From: Streptomyces sp. NBC_01016
Lineage (GTDB): Bacteria; Actinomycetota; Actinomycetes; Streptomycetales; Streptomycetaceae
Direction of reading: 5' to 3'
NCBI RefSeq assembly: GCF_026341035.1
Contig: NZ_JAPEOQ010000001.1
Location: 806,001 to 870,000, forward strand
Length of the DNA: 64,000 nucleotides
The position numbers and the translations under genes are program-made. This document shows, piece after piece, positions 24,601 to 32,009 of this stretch. Within the stretch, counting starts at the first letter, position 1. Each line of letters starts with the position of its first letter. The notes under the pieces were generated by a model. The model was not told the origin of the DNA. It ran no database searches and saw only the letters and a list, made by a program, of their open reading frames with translations.

Positions 24601-25001
24601 GTGAGCGCCGCCTCCGCCGCCGCCTCCGCCGCGTCGGCGTCGATCCACACGGTCGCCGGGTCGAGGAGGAGCATGCCGCCGTCGGACAGGAGGTACGACG
24701 ACGCGGCGCGCGGGGCGAGTTCGGGTTCCAGCGCGTGGCGCGCGGCGTGCAGGGCGACGCGCAGGCTGCCCGCGGCGGCGGACGGGTCGGCGTCGGGCCA
24801 GCAGCTGTCCATGGCCTGCTCGCGGTGGAGGCGGTGGCCGGGCACGACGGCGAGCAGCTTCACCAGGGCGCGGGCGCCGGGGCGCGGCCAGCGTTCGGCG
24901 AGCGGGGGTCCGGTGTCACGGGTCGCGCTGAACCCACCGAGAAGGCGCAGACGCAGCAGTGGAGCGGCGGGTTCCGTCCCGTTCGTCTGACGTGTGCTCA
25001 T
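21606..25001 (-). CDS. SARP-like BTAD regulator with AAA ATPase and TPR domains
   Basis: The protein has 1131 residues. The N-terminal winged-helix DNA-binding domain (about 15-90, LRLRLLGGFSATRDTGPP...ALVKLLAVVPGHRLHREQAMDSCWP) and the bacterial transcriptional activation domain (about 90-265) are followed by an ATPase with Walker A GEAGVGKT at 312-319 and a long TPR-like C-terminus. This is the AfsR/large-SARP layout. Such proteins activate transcription by binding heptamer direct repeats 11 bp apart. A matching repeat lies upstream of the subtilase gene at 30627-30648, transcribed in the same direction. The last residues (GRDSRGPGQSPEA) are encoded by a dispersed Streptomyces repeat. The start is ATG 25001. 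Confidence 0.88.
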   Translation of the reverse strand: MSTRQTNGTEPAAPLLRLRLLGGFSATRDTGPPLAERWPRPGARALVKLLAVVPGHRLHREQAMDSCWPDADPSAAAGSLRVALHAARHALEPELAPRAASSYLLSDGGMLLLDPATVWIDADAAEAAAEAALTEAVVEEGAAVAELAAALALFTGELLPEDRYVDWADERRGRLALLRERLLLGLAEAHLAAGSATDAAAVAQQVLATSPAEELAHRVLIDASLRQGLRRRALHQYHACREALDAELGVRPGPETEQLHRAALAAAPAPVPITTTLPSPLRAAPATPLHGRDAVLDRLLAAEGPPVTLLTGEAGVGKTRLVGEVARRAAASGTVVLWGGGQDAEGHTPYGAFAEALDGWLAEHDAAERARVGAEYPELAVFLPSLGQIRTSGERSPEEERDRLFRASAALLGDLAAARPVLAVLDDLHAADTGSYQLMSHLARRAADRGIRLRFLVTYREEELPDDDARRAILSFLVRQRLAVREELGLLDREACLAVARDAAPRPGQEQRVWELSLGNPLFALELARGPAEGPAGAGAPQGVRELVADRLVRLDPDARRLVEALSVAGGEAALSELLDVAERGLRPPVTGAAAADGVERAIAASLVEERQVVVAGRPEPGLAFRHPLVRLTCYERLTAVRRRQLHGAFARAVLARRPDAVDALASHFARADDPRAAEYLRRAAERAAALYANDTADRYYRDLVARLDVDAARARLAHSQVLARMGHFEEAAASLREALTEFVRRGAHDDAVLTAARLAESLVRTGALDAAADALRAHPAAPEAAPEPLAVHHLSHAMLHGVRGSYDDGYAAARRALDAARQVPGPHGQGLLARSYALQATNLGLSGRLTEAREAGDLALAPAEAYGDPTLLGTVLSTLRENARRHGRLREAVASGERALDLADRSGNPTAAAFERLNLAELHLLLEEFDEATALAEASVTLAEGDGAWCLPYALATLALVRLRTGDTSAAAELLDRAAPAADHLGDRQARYEVGTARAELALRTGHPEAALRALADCPDAAPSLTAWAQLHAGRPRLALELATAEATRAERTGERLAEVEAHLAHAAALSHLSAPTESTQALTHATHLAQALPYPAGLRRAQEVHALLTGKSSPAPGRDSRGPGQSPEA
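21615..21637. repeat. Dispersed palindromic repeat forming the 3' end of the BTAD gene
   Basis: GGGGCTCTGCCCCGGACCCC is the same core found at 43019, 56442 and 62504. Here it is read through and supplies the C-terminal residues. Confidence 0.7.
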
Positions 25002-25032
25002 GAGGGCGACACTGTAACCGAGCACGCCATGA

Positions 25033-25057
25033 ACCCCCTGGGCGAGGCCCAGGGGGT
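25033..25057. terminator. Terminator after the FG-GAP protein gene
   Basis: A perfect 11-bp stem ACCCCCTGGGC/GCCCAGGGGGT with a GAG loop lies downstream of the minus-strand stop at 25099. Confidence 0.85.
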
Positions 25058-25098
25058 CCGGATCGGTCAGGTCATCCGTCGGTCACGTGCGCGCGGGC

Positions 25099-27999
25099 TC
25101 AGGAGAGCTTGTACGTGGTGACCTGGTGGATGCCGTTGTCGAACACCTGGTAGCCGCCGCCGAGGTCCTCGGCCAGCCGGTCCAGGCCGTAGTCGTCGCC
25201 CTGGAGCGAGAGCACCTCGTCGGTGCCGTCGCCGTCGAGGTCGGCGGCCAGGAAGTTGCGGGTGCCGATGGCGTCGGCGTCGCCGAGGGCCTGCTGGAAG
25301 GAGTTGCCGTTCTCGAAGAAGTCCGCGTCCCCGGCGTAGGCGGAGACGGAGCCCTCGCTGCCCGCGATCAGCAGCTTGCGGCCACCGGGACCGGTGGCGA
25401 ACGCGCCGTTGTAGGACTGCCCGATCACCGAGGCCAGGGCGTCGTCGGTGCCCTCACCGGAGAACCTCCGGAAGGACGAGGTGCCCGCCTGGTACAGCTT
25501 GCCGTCGTCGGTGAAGAAGCCGCCGTGCGTCCACAGGCCGCCCATGGTCGTGGAGTGCACGACTTCACCGGTGCGGCCGTCGCGGATCTCCATGTACGTG
25601 TGCGGGGCGCTGGAGTCGGTGGAGCCGACGCCCGCCTGCGACTGGATGTCCCAGGTGTAGACGACCGCGTGGCCGTCCGCGTACGGGATCTCCGGGGAGG
25701 CGAAGGTGCCCTTGTACGTGAGCGCGGCGTGGATGACCCCGTCGGTCGACACATCGGGGACCGGCGGCGCGACGCTCCACTTCGCCTTGCCGTTCTTGGC
25801 GTTGAGCGCGACCGCGTTGGCCCCCGGGTCGGCCAGGTTGATCGAGCCGGCCTTGGAGTACGAGGTGTAGACCTTGCCGTCCTGGACCGACGGGTCGGAG
25901 AACACCACGTCGCCGAGGTCCTTGGGCGCCGCGTACGACCAGATCTTGTGGCCGTCGCCGTAGTAGGCGTTCAGGGTGTTCGTCGGGACGACGATGTCCT
26001 GTGTGCCGTCACCGTCGAGGTCGGCGAGCTTGACCGAGTGGACGAACTGGCCGCCGCCGTCGATGGTGGCGAGCGTCTTGCCGTTCTTGGCGTTGAGGAC
26101 GACCACGGCGGAGTCGGCGGCGACGACGATCTCGTCCTTGCCGTCGCCGTTGACGTCGCCCTTCTGCATGTCGTGCACCGCGCCGGGGACCGTGGCCCGC
26201 CACAGCTTCTCCGGCTTGCCGTTCAGCAGCGAGGGACCGGAGTAGGCCCACACGCCGTTCGACGAACCGGCCATCACGACATCGGACTTGCCGTCCTTGT
26301 TCACGTCGGTGCTCTGCGCGATGGAGATGTCGGCCTGGAGCGGGGTGATGGCCTGCTGCTTGCCGTTGGTGAGCTTGAACGTGCGGATGTTCTGACTCTG
26401 GTCGATGACGCGGACGTGGGTGCCCGCGGCGTCGCTGTACACGTCCTGGTACATCGGCGCGCCGGCCAGGCCCTTGTTCTGCCAGACGACGGCGCCCTTG
26501 CCCGAGTACACGGTCGTCGCGGCGTAGCGGCCGCCGGCCACGTTCTGCGACGTGTTGATCATGCGGTCGTCGTCGCCCGCGGCGACGAGCTTGCCGTCGG
26601 CGACCTGGAGGCGCCAGGTGTTCGGCCCCTTCGTGGCGTTGTCGGCGTCGCGCTTGGTCGTCTGCGACCACAGCAGCTTGCCGGGGTCGGCGCCATTCAG
26701 CACGCGCACCGTGTTGGCGTTCACCTGGAGGTAGTTGTCCAGGGAGGACTCGGCGACCGCGTACTCGTCGCCCGCCTTGGCCGTGAGGTCACCGACCGCC
26801 AGGGCGGTGGGCAGCACGTTGACCCGGGTCTCCAGCGTCGAACGGTGGCCGTTCTTCAGGTCGTACGCGGCGATCTCGTACTTCACCGCGTCGTTGACGT
26901 CGGACTGCTCGACGACGACGAGGCGCCCCCGGCCGGCGTCGACGCGGATCTGGCGGCTGTAGAGCATGCTGTCGGTCTGCCAGGCGACCGAGCCGTCCGC
27001 CACGTTCATGACGAGGGTGCGGCCCCGGCCCTCGACGGAGTCGGTCTTGGCCCGGTCCCAGGAGACGACGATCTTGCCCTTGCCGAGGTCCTGGATGTCG
27101 CCCCAGACGGAGTCCCCGGTCTCACCGGTGTCGTACGTCCACGTCGACGACGGGGTCAGCTTGCCGTCCGCCGACGAGAAGCGGATGCCGGTCAGCTTCG
27201 TCGTGTCGGTGGCCGGCGAGTTCATGTTCAGGCTGGGCACGTCGGCGACGAGCAGCGTGTCGTCGACGACCTTGACCATGGTGGCGTAGTCGTACAGCTT
27301 CGACCAGGCCGTCTTGCCGGTCCTGCCGTCGAGGACCGTCACGAACGTGCCGTTGGGCAGCGACGAGCCGGGCGAGGTGAACGGGCGGTAGGACGAGATG
27401 CCGACGCTCGCCGAGAAGACGATGTCGTCGACGCCGTCGCCGGTCAGGTCGCCCGTCGAGTAGCCGGAGTCGGAGGAGGGCGTGAACGGCGTCACCGCGT
27501 TGTAGCCCATCATGACCCGGACCGGGAACGGCTCGGGCTGGTACACGCGCTGCGGCTTGACCTGCCAGTCCTCGTAGTACGAGGCGTTGGTGCGCTCCCA
27601 CTTGGACTCGCCGTCGGCGGAGTGCAGTTGGACGTTGCCGCGGCTGTGGACGGTGTAGTAGTCGCCCTTCTTGCCGGCGGGCACGGTGGCGCCCATGCCG
27701 AGGACGCCCTCCATCGTGGACTTGCCGGTGAAGGTGACCTTGTCGGAGGCGGCATCGGTGGAGGCGTCGCCGGACGTGGTGGCCGGCTTCTTCGTCTGGT
27801 CGGCCGTCTTGTCGGTGTCACCGTACGGGTCGAGCTGGACGTCGGCCGTGAGCTTCTTCTCCTGGGCCTCGGTCAGCTTCATGACGCCGCCGTCACCGCT
27901 GTCGGCGGCCATGACCGCCGGGGCCGCGCTGAGGCAGAGTCCGGCGGCGACCAGGGCGGAGGCGAGCCGGAGGGCCCGCCGCGAGTGGGTGGGTCTCAT
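25099..27999 (-). CDS. Secreted FG-GAP/VCBS-repeat beta-propeller protein
   Basis: The protein has 966 residues. The signal peptide ends near Ala32. At least five FG-GAP-like calcium-binding loops of the type D-x-[DN]-x-D-G are visible (GDLTGDGVDDIVF, TDVNKDGKSDVVM, GDVNGDGKDEIVV, ADLDGDGTQDIVV, ADLDGDGTDEVLS). PQQ/WD-like blades such as VLNGADPGKLLWS and VLNAKNGKTLATI lie between them. A large calcium-stabilised beta-propeller outside the cell is predicted. It starts 2 nt after the stop of the subtilase gene, so the two are cotranslated; it may bind or present substrates for the protease. No catalytic motif is seen. Confidence 0.88.
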   Translation of the reverse strand: MRPTHSRRALRLASALVAAGLCLSAAPAVMAADSGDGGVMKLTEAQEKKLTADVQLDPYGDTDKTADQTKKPATTSGDASTDAASDKVTFTGKSTMEGVLGMGATVPAGKKGDYYTVHSRGNVQLHSADGESKWERTNASYYEDWQVKPQRVYQPEPFPVRVMMGYNAVTPFTPSSDSGYSTGDLTGDGVDDIVFSASVGISSYRPFTSPGSSLPNGTFVTVLDGRTGKTAWSKLYDYATMVKVVDDTLLVADVPSLNMNSPATDTTKLTGIRFSSADGKLTPSSTWTYDTGETGDSVWGDIQDLGKGKIVVSWDRAKTDSVEGRGRTLVMNVADGSVAWQTDSMLYSRQIRVDAGRGRLVVVEQSDVNDAVKYEIAAYDLKNGHRSTLETRVNVLPTALAVGDLTAKAGDEYAVAESSLDNYLQVNANTVRVLNGADPGKLLWSQTTKRDADNATKGPNTWRLQVADGKLVAAGDDDRMINTSQNVAGGRYAATTVYSGKGAVVWQNKGLAGAPMYQDVYSDAAGTHVRVIDQSQNIRTFKLTNGKQQAITPLQADISIAQSTDVNKDGKSDVVMAGSSNGVWAYSGPSLLNGKPEKLWRATVPGAVHDMQKGDVNGDGKDEIVVAADSAVVVLNAKNGKTLATIDGGGQFVHSVKLADLDGDGTQDIVVPTNTLNAYYGDGHKIWSYAAPKDLGDVVFSDPSVQDGKVYTSYSKAGSINLADPGANAVALNAKNGKAKWSVAPPVPDVSTDGVIHAALTYKGTFASPEIPYADGHAVVYTWDIQSQAGVGSTDSSAPHTYMEIRDGRTGEVVHSTTMGGLWTHGGFFTDDGKLYQAGTSSFRRFSGEGTDDALASVIGQSYNGAFATGPGGRKLLIAGSEGSVSAYAGDADFFENGNSFQQALGDADAIGTRNFLAADLDGDGTDEVLSLQGDDYGLDRLAEDLGGGYQVFDNGIHQVTTYKLS

Positions 28000-28001
28000 G
28001 A

Positions 28002-30575
28002 TCAGGCTCCCTGGGTGAAGCGGATGGCCGAACCGTCGGTGACGACCGACTGGTTGAAGGAGTACTCAAGAGCGTCGGTGCCGGCCTGGTTCTGGATGCC
28101 GACGGTGGCGCCCGCGCCCTTGTCGGGGACCGACTGGTACTGCAAGGTCACGGAACCGGTGGCCTCGTCGAAGACGACCTCGAAGGTGGCGCGGTCCGAA
28201 GTGCCGTTCCCGTAGGCGGCCTTGTTCCAGACGATCGCGAACTTGCGGCTGCCCTTGGTGCCGGTGGTGGCCGTCTGCACGGACGACTTCTTGTCGAGGA
28301 CGAGGTCGTCCCAGAGCGGCGCGATGAACCCGTTGGGGTTGTACAGGGTGGGCAGCGCGGTGTTCGCGTAGTCACCGACGCGCGGCGCCAGGAAGTTGAC
28401 CATGCCGTCGGTGGTGATCGACGTGGTCGAGTACGGGACGCCGTAGTGCTTGACCGAGAACGGCAGCGAGATCGTCGTCGCGTCCTCGTCACCGGTCAGG
28501 GCGACCTTCTTGGAGCCGGCGATCCAGGAGTACGTGACCGGCTTGCAGCTGTTGCCGGTGGCGTCGGTGCGGGCCGGGACCTGGACGTTCTTGGTGAGGT
28601 CGGCCGCGGCGACGGTGAACGCGCCGGTGTAGACGCCGTTGCACACGAGCGGCGCCGTGGGCTTCACGGTCAGCGTGAACGCGCCCTCGGCGACCTTCGG
28701 CAGCGTGTACGTGCCCTTGGCGTCGGTGGTGACCGACGGCACCGGGGAGCCGATGACCTCGACGGTCGCGCCGGGCAGGGCCTTGCCGGAGACGTCGAGG
28801 ACGGTGCCGGTGACCTTGTGCGTGGCGACCGGGGCCATCGCGACGTCCTGGGTCAGCGCCTGGCCGGTGGTGAGCTCGACGCCGCTGACCTTGGTCTCGG
28901 CGTGGCCGTAGCCGCTGAGCGTGAAGTCGTACGTGCCGGGGACCAGCGTGATGCGGTAACCGCCGTCGGCGTCGGTGGTCGTGGTGCGGGTGCCGGTGGT
29001 GCCGGTGACCTTGACGACGATGCCCTGGAGCGCGGCTCCGGTGGCCTTGTCGGTGGCCTTGCCCGTGACGATGGCCGCGGTGTGCGGGGCCTTGTCGATC
29101 GTGGCGAGGGCGTCGAGCTTGCCCTCGCCCCACACGTTGTTCATCCCGGCGGTACCGCCGCAGTGGGTGTCGTCGACGTCACGCGCACCCTCGTTGAGGA
29201 GCGCACGGGTCTCGTCGATCTTGCCGACCAGCGAGGGGACGGCCGCCCACAGCAGCGCGACGGAGCCCGCGACGTGCGGGGTCGCCATCGACGTGCCCTG
29301 GATGGTGTTGTACGCCGAACCCGGCCACGTGGAGCGGATATTGACGCCCGGCGCCGTGATGTTCGGCTTGGCCGAGCCGTCCAGCGGCGAAGGGCCGAAG
29401 CTGGAGAAGTCGGCGATCTTGCCGGCCGAGTCGTAGGCGCCGACACCGTAGGACGATTCCTGCGAGCCCGGCGGGTGGGTCGTCGAACAGGTCGTGCCGT
29501 TGCCCTCGTTGCCGGCCGCGAAGGCCGCGAAAATGCCCGCGGAGTCCCAGGCGTCGAGGATGTCCTGGTAGAAGGGGGCGGTGCCGTACGGGTCGCCCCA
29601 CGAGTTGTTGACGATGTTCGGGGCGAGGTCCGGGCGCGGGTTCTGGCCGTTGTGGTCGGTCGGCGCGAGGATCCACTGCCCCGCCGCGAGCAGGTCGTCG
29701 TCGTAGCAGGTGTCGCTCGCGCAGCCCTTGGCGGCGATCCACTTCGCGTTCGGGGCGGCGCCGATACCGTTCGCGCCGACCATCGTGCCCATGGTGTGGG
29801 TGCCGTGGCCCGCGTTGTCGCACGGGGTGCCGTCGGAGGGGCAGGTGCCCGACGGGTCGTAGAAGTTGTAGTCGTTCGTGAAGGAGCCGTCGCCGTTGTT
29901 GCCGCGGTACTGCTTCACCAGGTCCGGGTGGTCGTACTGGACGCCCGAGTCGACGCTGGCGACGACGATGCCCTCGCCGCGGTCCTTGTACTCGTCCCAG
30001 ACCTGGTCGGCCTTGATGTCGGAGATGCCCCACTCGGGCGTCTCTTCACTGTCGGCGGACGCCTCGGTCCCCGAGGCGGTGCGCGTCTTGGTGACCTTCT
30101 TGTCGGAGGTCTCCATGTCGTCCAGCTTGAAGCTGTGTCGCTTGACGATCTGCTTGACGTCGTCGCGCTTCGCCAGCTGCGCGACAAGGTCCTGATCGCC
30201 GGTCACCTGGACGGCGTTGGCGATCCAGTAGTCCGTGTGCCCGACCTTCTCCTTGTCGAGGAAGGAGTTCAGGGAGCGCTGCGATTCCTTGGCGTGCGCG
30301 CGCAGCTCCTTGTAGGCGGCCTTCGCCTTGGCGGCGTGCGTGCGCTGCTTCTTGGCGCCGGACAGATCGGCCTGGTCCTTGAGGACGACGAAGAACGTGG
30401 CGTCGTCGCCCTTCGCCACGGCCTTCTCAAGGGCGGAGTCGACCTTGTCGGAATGCGCCGGGGCGGTCGTGTCGGCGACGGCGGGCAACGGACTGCTGAA
30501 CAGGGCGGCAGTCGCGGTCAGCGACGCCGCCGCCCACACGGCGCGTCTGCGCCGGGACGGTCGGGGCAGGTGCAT
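28002..30575 (-). CDS. Secreted S8 (subtilisin-like) serine peptidase with C-terminal carboxypeptidase-regulatory-like domains
   Basis: The protein has 857 residues. The order is: signal peptide to about 35; I9-type propeptide at about 55-150; catalytic domain with Asp209 (VASVDSGVQYDHPDL), His257 (GHGTH), the oxyanion Asn356 (AAGNEG) and Ser429 (GTSMATPHVAG); then two carboxypeptidase-regulatory-like Ig domains (GIVVKVTGTTGTRTTTTDADG and GATVEVIGSPVPSVTTDAKG); and a C-terminal beta-rich domain with VGIQNQAG...EYSF. Extracellular protein degradation is predicted. GGAGGAG lies 8 nt before ATG 30575. It is the first gene of an operon with the FG-GAP protein. A SARP-type 11-bp direct repeat lies in its promoter. 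Confidence 0.93.
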   Translation of the reverse strand: MHLPRPSRRRRAVWAAASLTATAALFSSPLPAVADTTAPAHSDKVDSALEKAVAKGDDATFFVVLKDQADLSGAKKQRTHAAKAKAAYKELRAHAKESQRSLNSFLDKEKVGHTDYWIANAVQVTGDQDLVAQLAKRDDVKQIVKRHSFKLDDMETSDKKVTKTRTASGTEASADSEETPEWGISDIKADQVWDEYKDRGEGIVVASVDSGVQYDHPDLVKQYRGNNGDGSFTNDYNFYDPSGTCPSDGTPCDNAGHGTHTMGTMVGANGIGAAPNAKWIAAKGCASDTCYDDDLLAAGQWILAPTDHNGQNPRPDLAPNIVNNSWGDPYGTAPFYQDILDAWDSAGIFAAFAAGNEGNGTTCSTTHPPGSQESSYGVGAYDSAGKIADFSSFGPSPLDGSAKPNITAPGVNIRSTWPGSAYNTIQGTSMATPHVAGSVALLWAAVPSLVGKIDETRALLNEGARDVDDTHCGGTAGMNNVWGEGKLDALATIDKAPHTAAIVTGKATDKATGAALQGIVVKVTGTTGTRTTTTDADGGYRITLVPGTYDFTLSGYGHAETKVSGVELTTGQALTQDVAMAPVATHKVTGTVLDVSGKALPGATVEVIGSPVPSVTTDAKGTYTLPKVAEGAFTLTVKPTAPLVCNGVYTGAFTVAAADLTKNVQVPARTDATGNSCKPVTYSWIAGSKKVALTGDEDATTISLPFSVKHYGVPYSTTSITTDGMVNFLAPRVGDYANTALPTLYNPNGFIAPLWDDLVLDKKSSVQTATTGTKGSRKFAIVWNKAAYGNGTSDRATFEVVFDEATGSVTLQYQSVPDKGAGATVGIQNQAGTDALEYSFNQSVVTDGSAIRFTQGA

Positions 30576-30626
30576 CGGGTGCGCTCCTCCGGGACGGATG
30601 ACGGGGAGGATGCACGCTAGGAAGGG

Positions 30627-30648
30627 GCCGTTACTGCGCCATTACTGC
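30627..30648 (-). promoter_or_regulatory. SARP-like heptamer direct repeat upstream of the subtilase operon
   Basis: On the coding (minus) strand, GCAGTAA-tggc-GCAGTAA is two identical 7-mers with a 4-nt spacer, i.e. 11-bp periodicity, followed 11 nt later by a possible -10 (TAGCGT, 30614-30619). This is the geometry bound by SARP regulators, and a SARP-like gene lies next door. Confidence 0.5.
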
Positions 30649-30712
30649 CGCCCCCGGCCCGCCGTTCGCGCCTGCCGGGGGCAGGGCAGGGCGCACGGTG
30701 TGTACGCCCTGG

Positions 30713-31798
30713 TCACACCCCCACCCCGCGCGCCCGCAGCCACGGCAGCGGGTCGATGCCCGAGCCGAACTGCGGCGTGACCCGCACCTCGAAGTGCAGA
30801 TGCGGGCCGCTGACATTGCCGGTCGCGCCGGAGAGGCCGAGGACCTCGCCCGCGTCCAGCCGGTCCCCCGTCGAGACGCCGATCCGGGACAGGTGCGCGT
30901 ACTGCGTGAAGTAGCCGTCGGCGTGGCGCACGATCACCTGGTTCCCGAAGCCGTCGCCGCACCCGACGTACTCGACCGTCCCCGCGCCGACCGCCCGCAC
31001 CGGTGTCCCGGTGGGCACCGCGAAGTCCTGCCCAGTGTGGCGGTGCGACCAGAAACTGCCGCCCGAGCCGAAGCCCGCCGACAACGGCGCGGGGCTCACC
31101 GGCTTCACCCAGGTCCGCCCCTTGCCGGCCCGCTTGTGCCCGCCCACGTCGCCGCGCGCGCAGTTGCCGCCACCCGTCGGCATCGGTCCGGCCGCGAGGA
31201 CCCGCGCACGGGCCCGCCGCACCTCCGCCTCGGCCTTCGCCAGCTTCGCCTCGATGTCTTCGCGGGCGGCCGACCGGCGCTCCTCCTGCGCCTTGAGCCC
31301 CTTCACCAGGCGCGCGGACTCGGCCCGCCGGTCGGCGACCCGGTCCCGGGACTCCGTGACGCGGTCAGTGAGCTGCCGGGCGGCGCGGTCGCCCCGGCTC
31401 GCGCGGACGCCGGCGTCGAGGGCCCGCTGCGGGGAGGACGAGGTGAGCAGCGGCAGCATCGTGCCGAGGCCCGAGGCCCCTTGGTACTCGCTGCGCGCCT
31501 GGCGGCCCAGGGTGGCCCTGAGTGCGTCGAGGCGGCGCTGCTCCGCGGCCTGCCGCCGGGCGACGTCGGCAAGCCGGCGCTCGCCCTTGCGCACGGCGTC
31601 CTGCGCCTTCTCGTGCGCCGCGACGGCGTTCGACGCCTCTCGCATCAGCCGGTCGGCGCGGGCCGAGAGCCGTCCGATGCCGGGGCCGTCGTCCGCGGAC
31701 GCCGGGCCGGTGCCGGAGGCGAGGAGCGCGGCGATCGCCGCGGCCACGCATGCGGCCGTCCCCGTACGCCTCGTTGCGTTCCGTCGTACACATCGCAT
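30713..31798 (-). CDS. Secreted M23 (LytM) peptidase with coiled-coil
   Basis: The protein has about 361 residues. It has an N-terminal export signal (TGTAACVAAAIAALLASGTGPASA), a long Ala/Arg/Glu-rich coiled-coil (about 45-210, like EnvC/NlpD-type activators) and a C-terminal M23 domain. That domain has the zinc ligands in SHRHTGQDFAVPTGTPV and SGPHLHFEVRV, and GNQVIVRHADGYFTQYAHLS between them. It is predicted to cleave peptidoglycan cross-bridges. ATG 31798 is the first plausible start; there is no clear Shine-Dalgarno, so the start is uncertain. It is transcribed toward the subtilase gene from its own promoter region. Confidence 0.88.
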   Translation of the reverse strand: MRCVRRNATRRTGTAACVAAAIAALLASGTGPASADDGPGIGRLSARADRLMREASNAVAAHEKAQDAVRKGERRLADVARRQAAEQRRLDALRATLGRQARSEYQGASGLGTMLPLLTSSSPQRALDAGVRASRGDRAARQLTDRVTESRDRVADRRAESARLVKGLKAQEERRSAAREDIEAKLAKAEAEVRRARARVLAAGPMPTGGGNCARGDVGGHKRAGKGRTWVKPVSPAPLSAGFGSGGSFWSHRHTGQDFAVPTGTPVRAVGAGTVEYVGCGDGFGNQVIVRHADGYFTQYAHLSRIGVSTGDRLDAGEVLGLSGATGNVSGPHLHFEVRVTPQFGSGIDPLPWLRARGVGV

Positions 31799-31939
31799 CG
31801 ACCGAATGTCGCAAAAAAGACAAGCCGGACGGTTGGACGTCGCCGTGTCGACCGTCCGGAGTCCATCGGACGCACTACACGCGGCGGTGTTACCCGCGGA
31901 CACCCCGAGAGAGATACCGAGAGAGATGCCCGGAGACAC

Positions 31940-31988
31940 GGGAACGGCCGTGGGCCGGTCCTGGTGGACCGGCCCACGGCCGTTTCCC
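31940..31988. terminator. Long terminator after the LPDTG surface-protein gene
   Basis: A 21-bp stem with a single bulged base (31940-31960 with 31967-31988) and a 6-nt loop starts 21 nt after the stop at 32010. Confidence 0.88.
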
Positions 31989-32009
31989 GTGCGGGTGCCT
32001 GATCGGGCG

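Noticed and set aside
21681..28215. Plus-strand frames of more than 1000 codons opposite the BTAD and FG-GAP genes
   Set aside because: Gly/Arg/Val-rich antisense frames typical of high-GC codon bias; no domain, and the minus strand has clear motifs.
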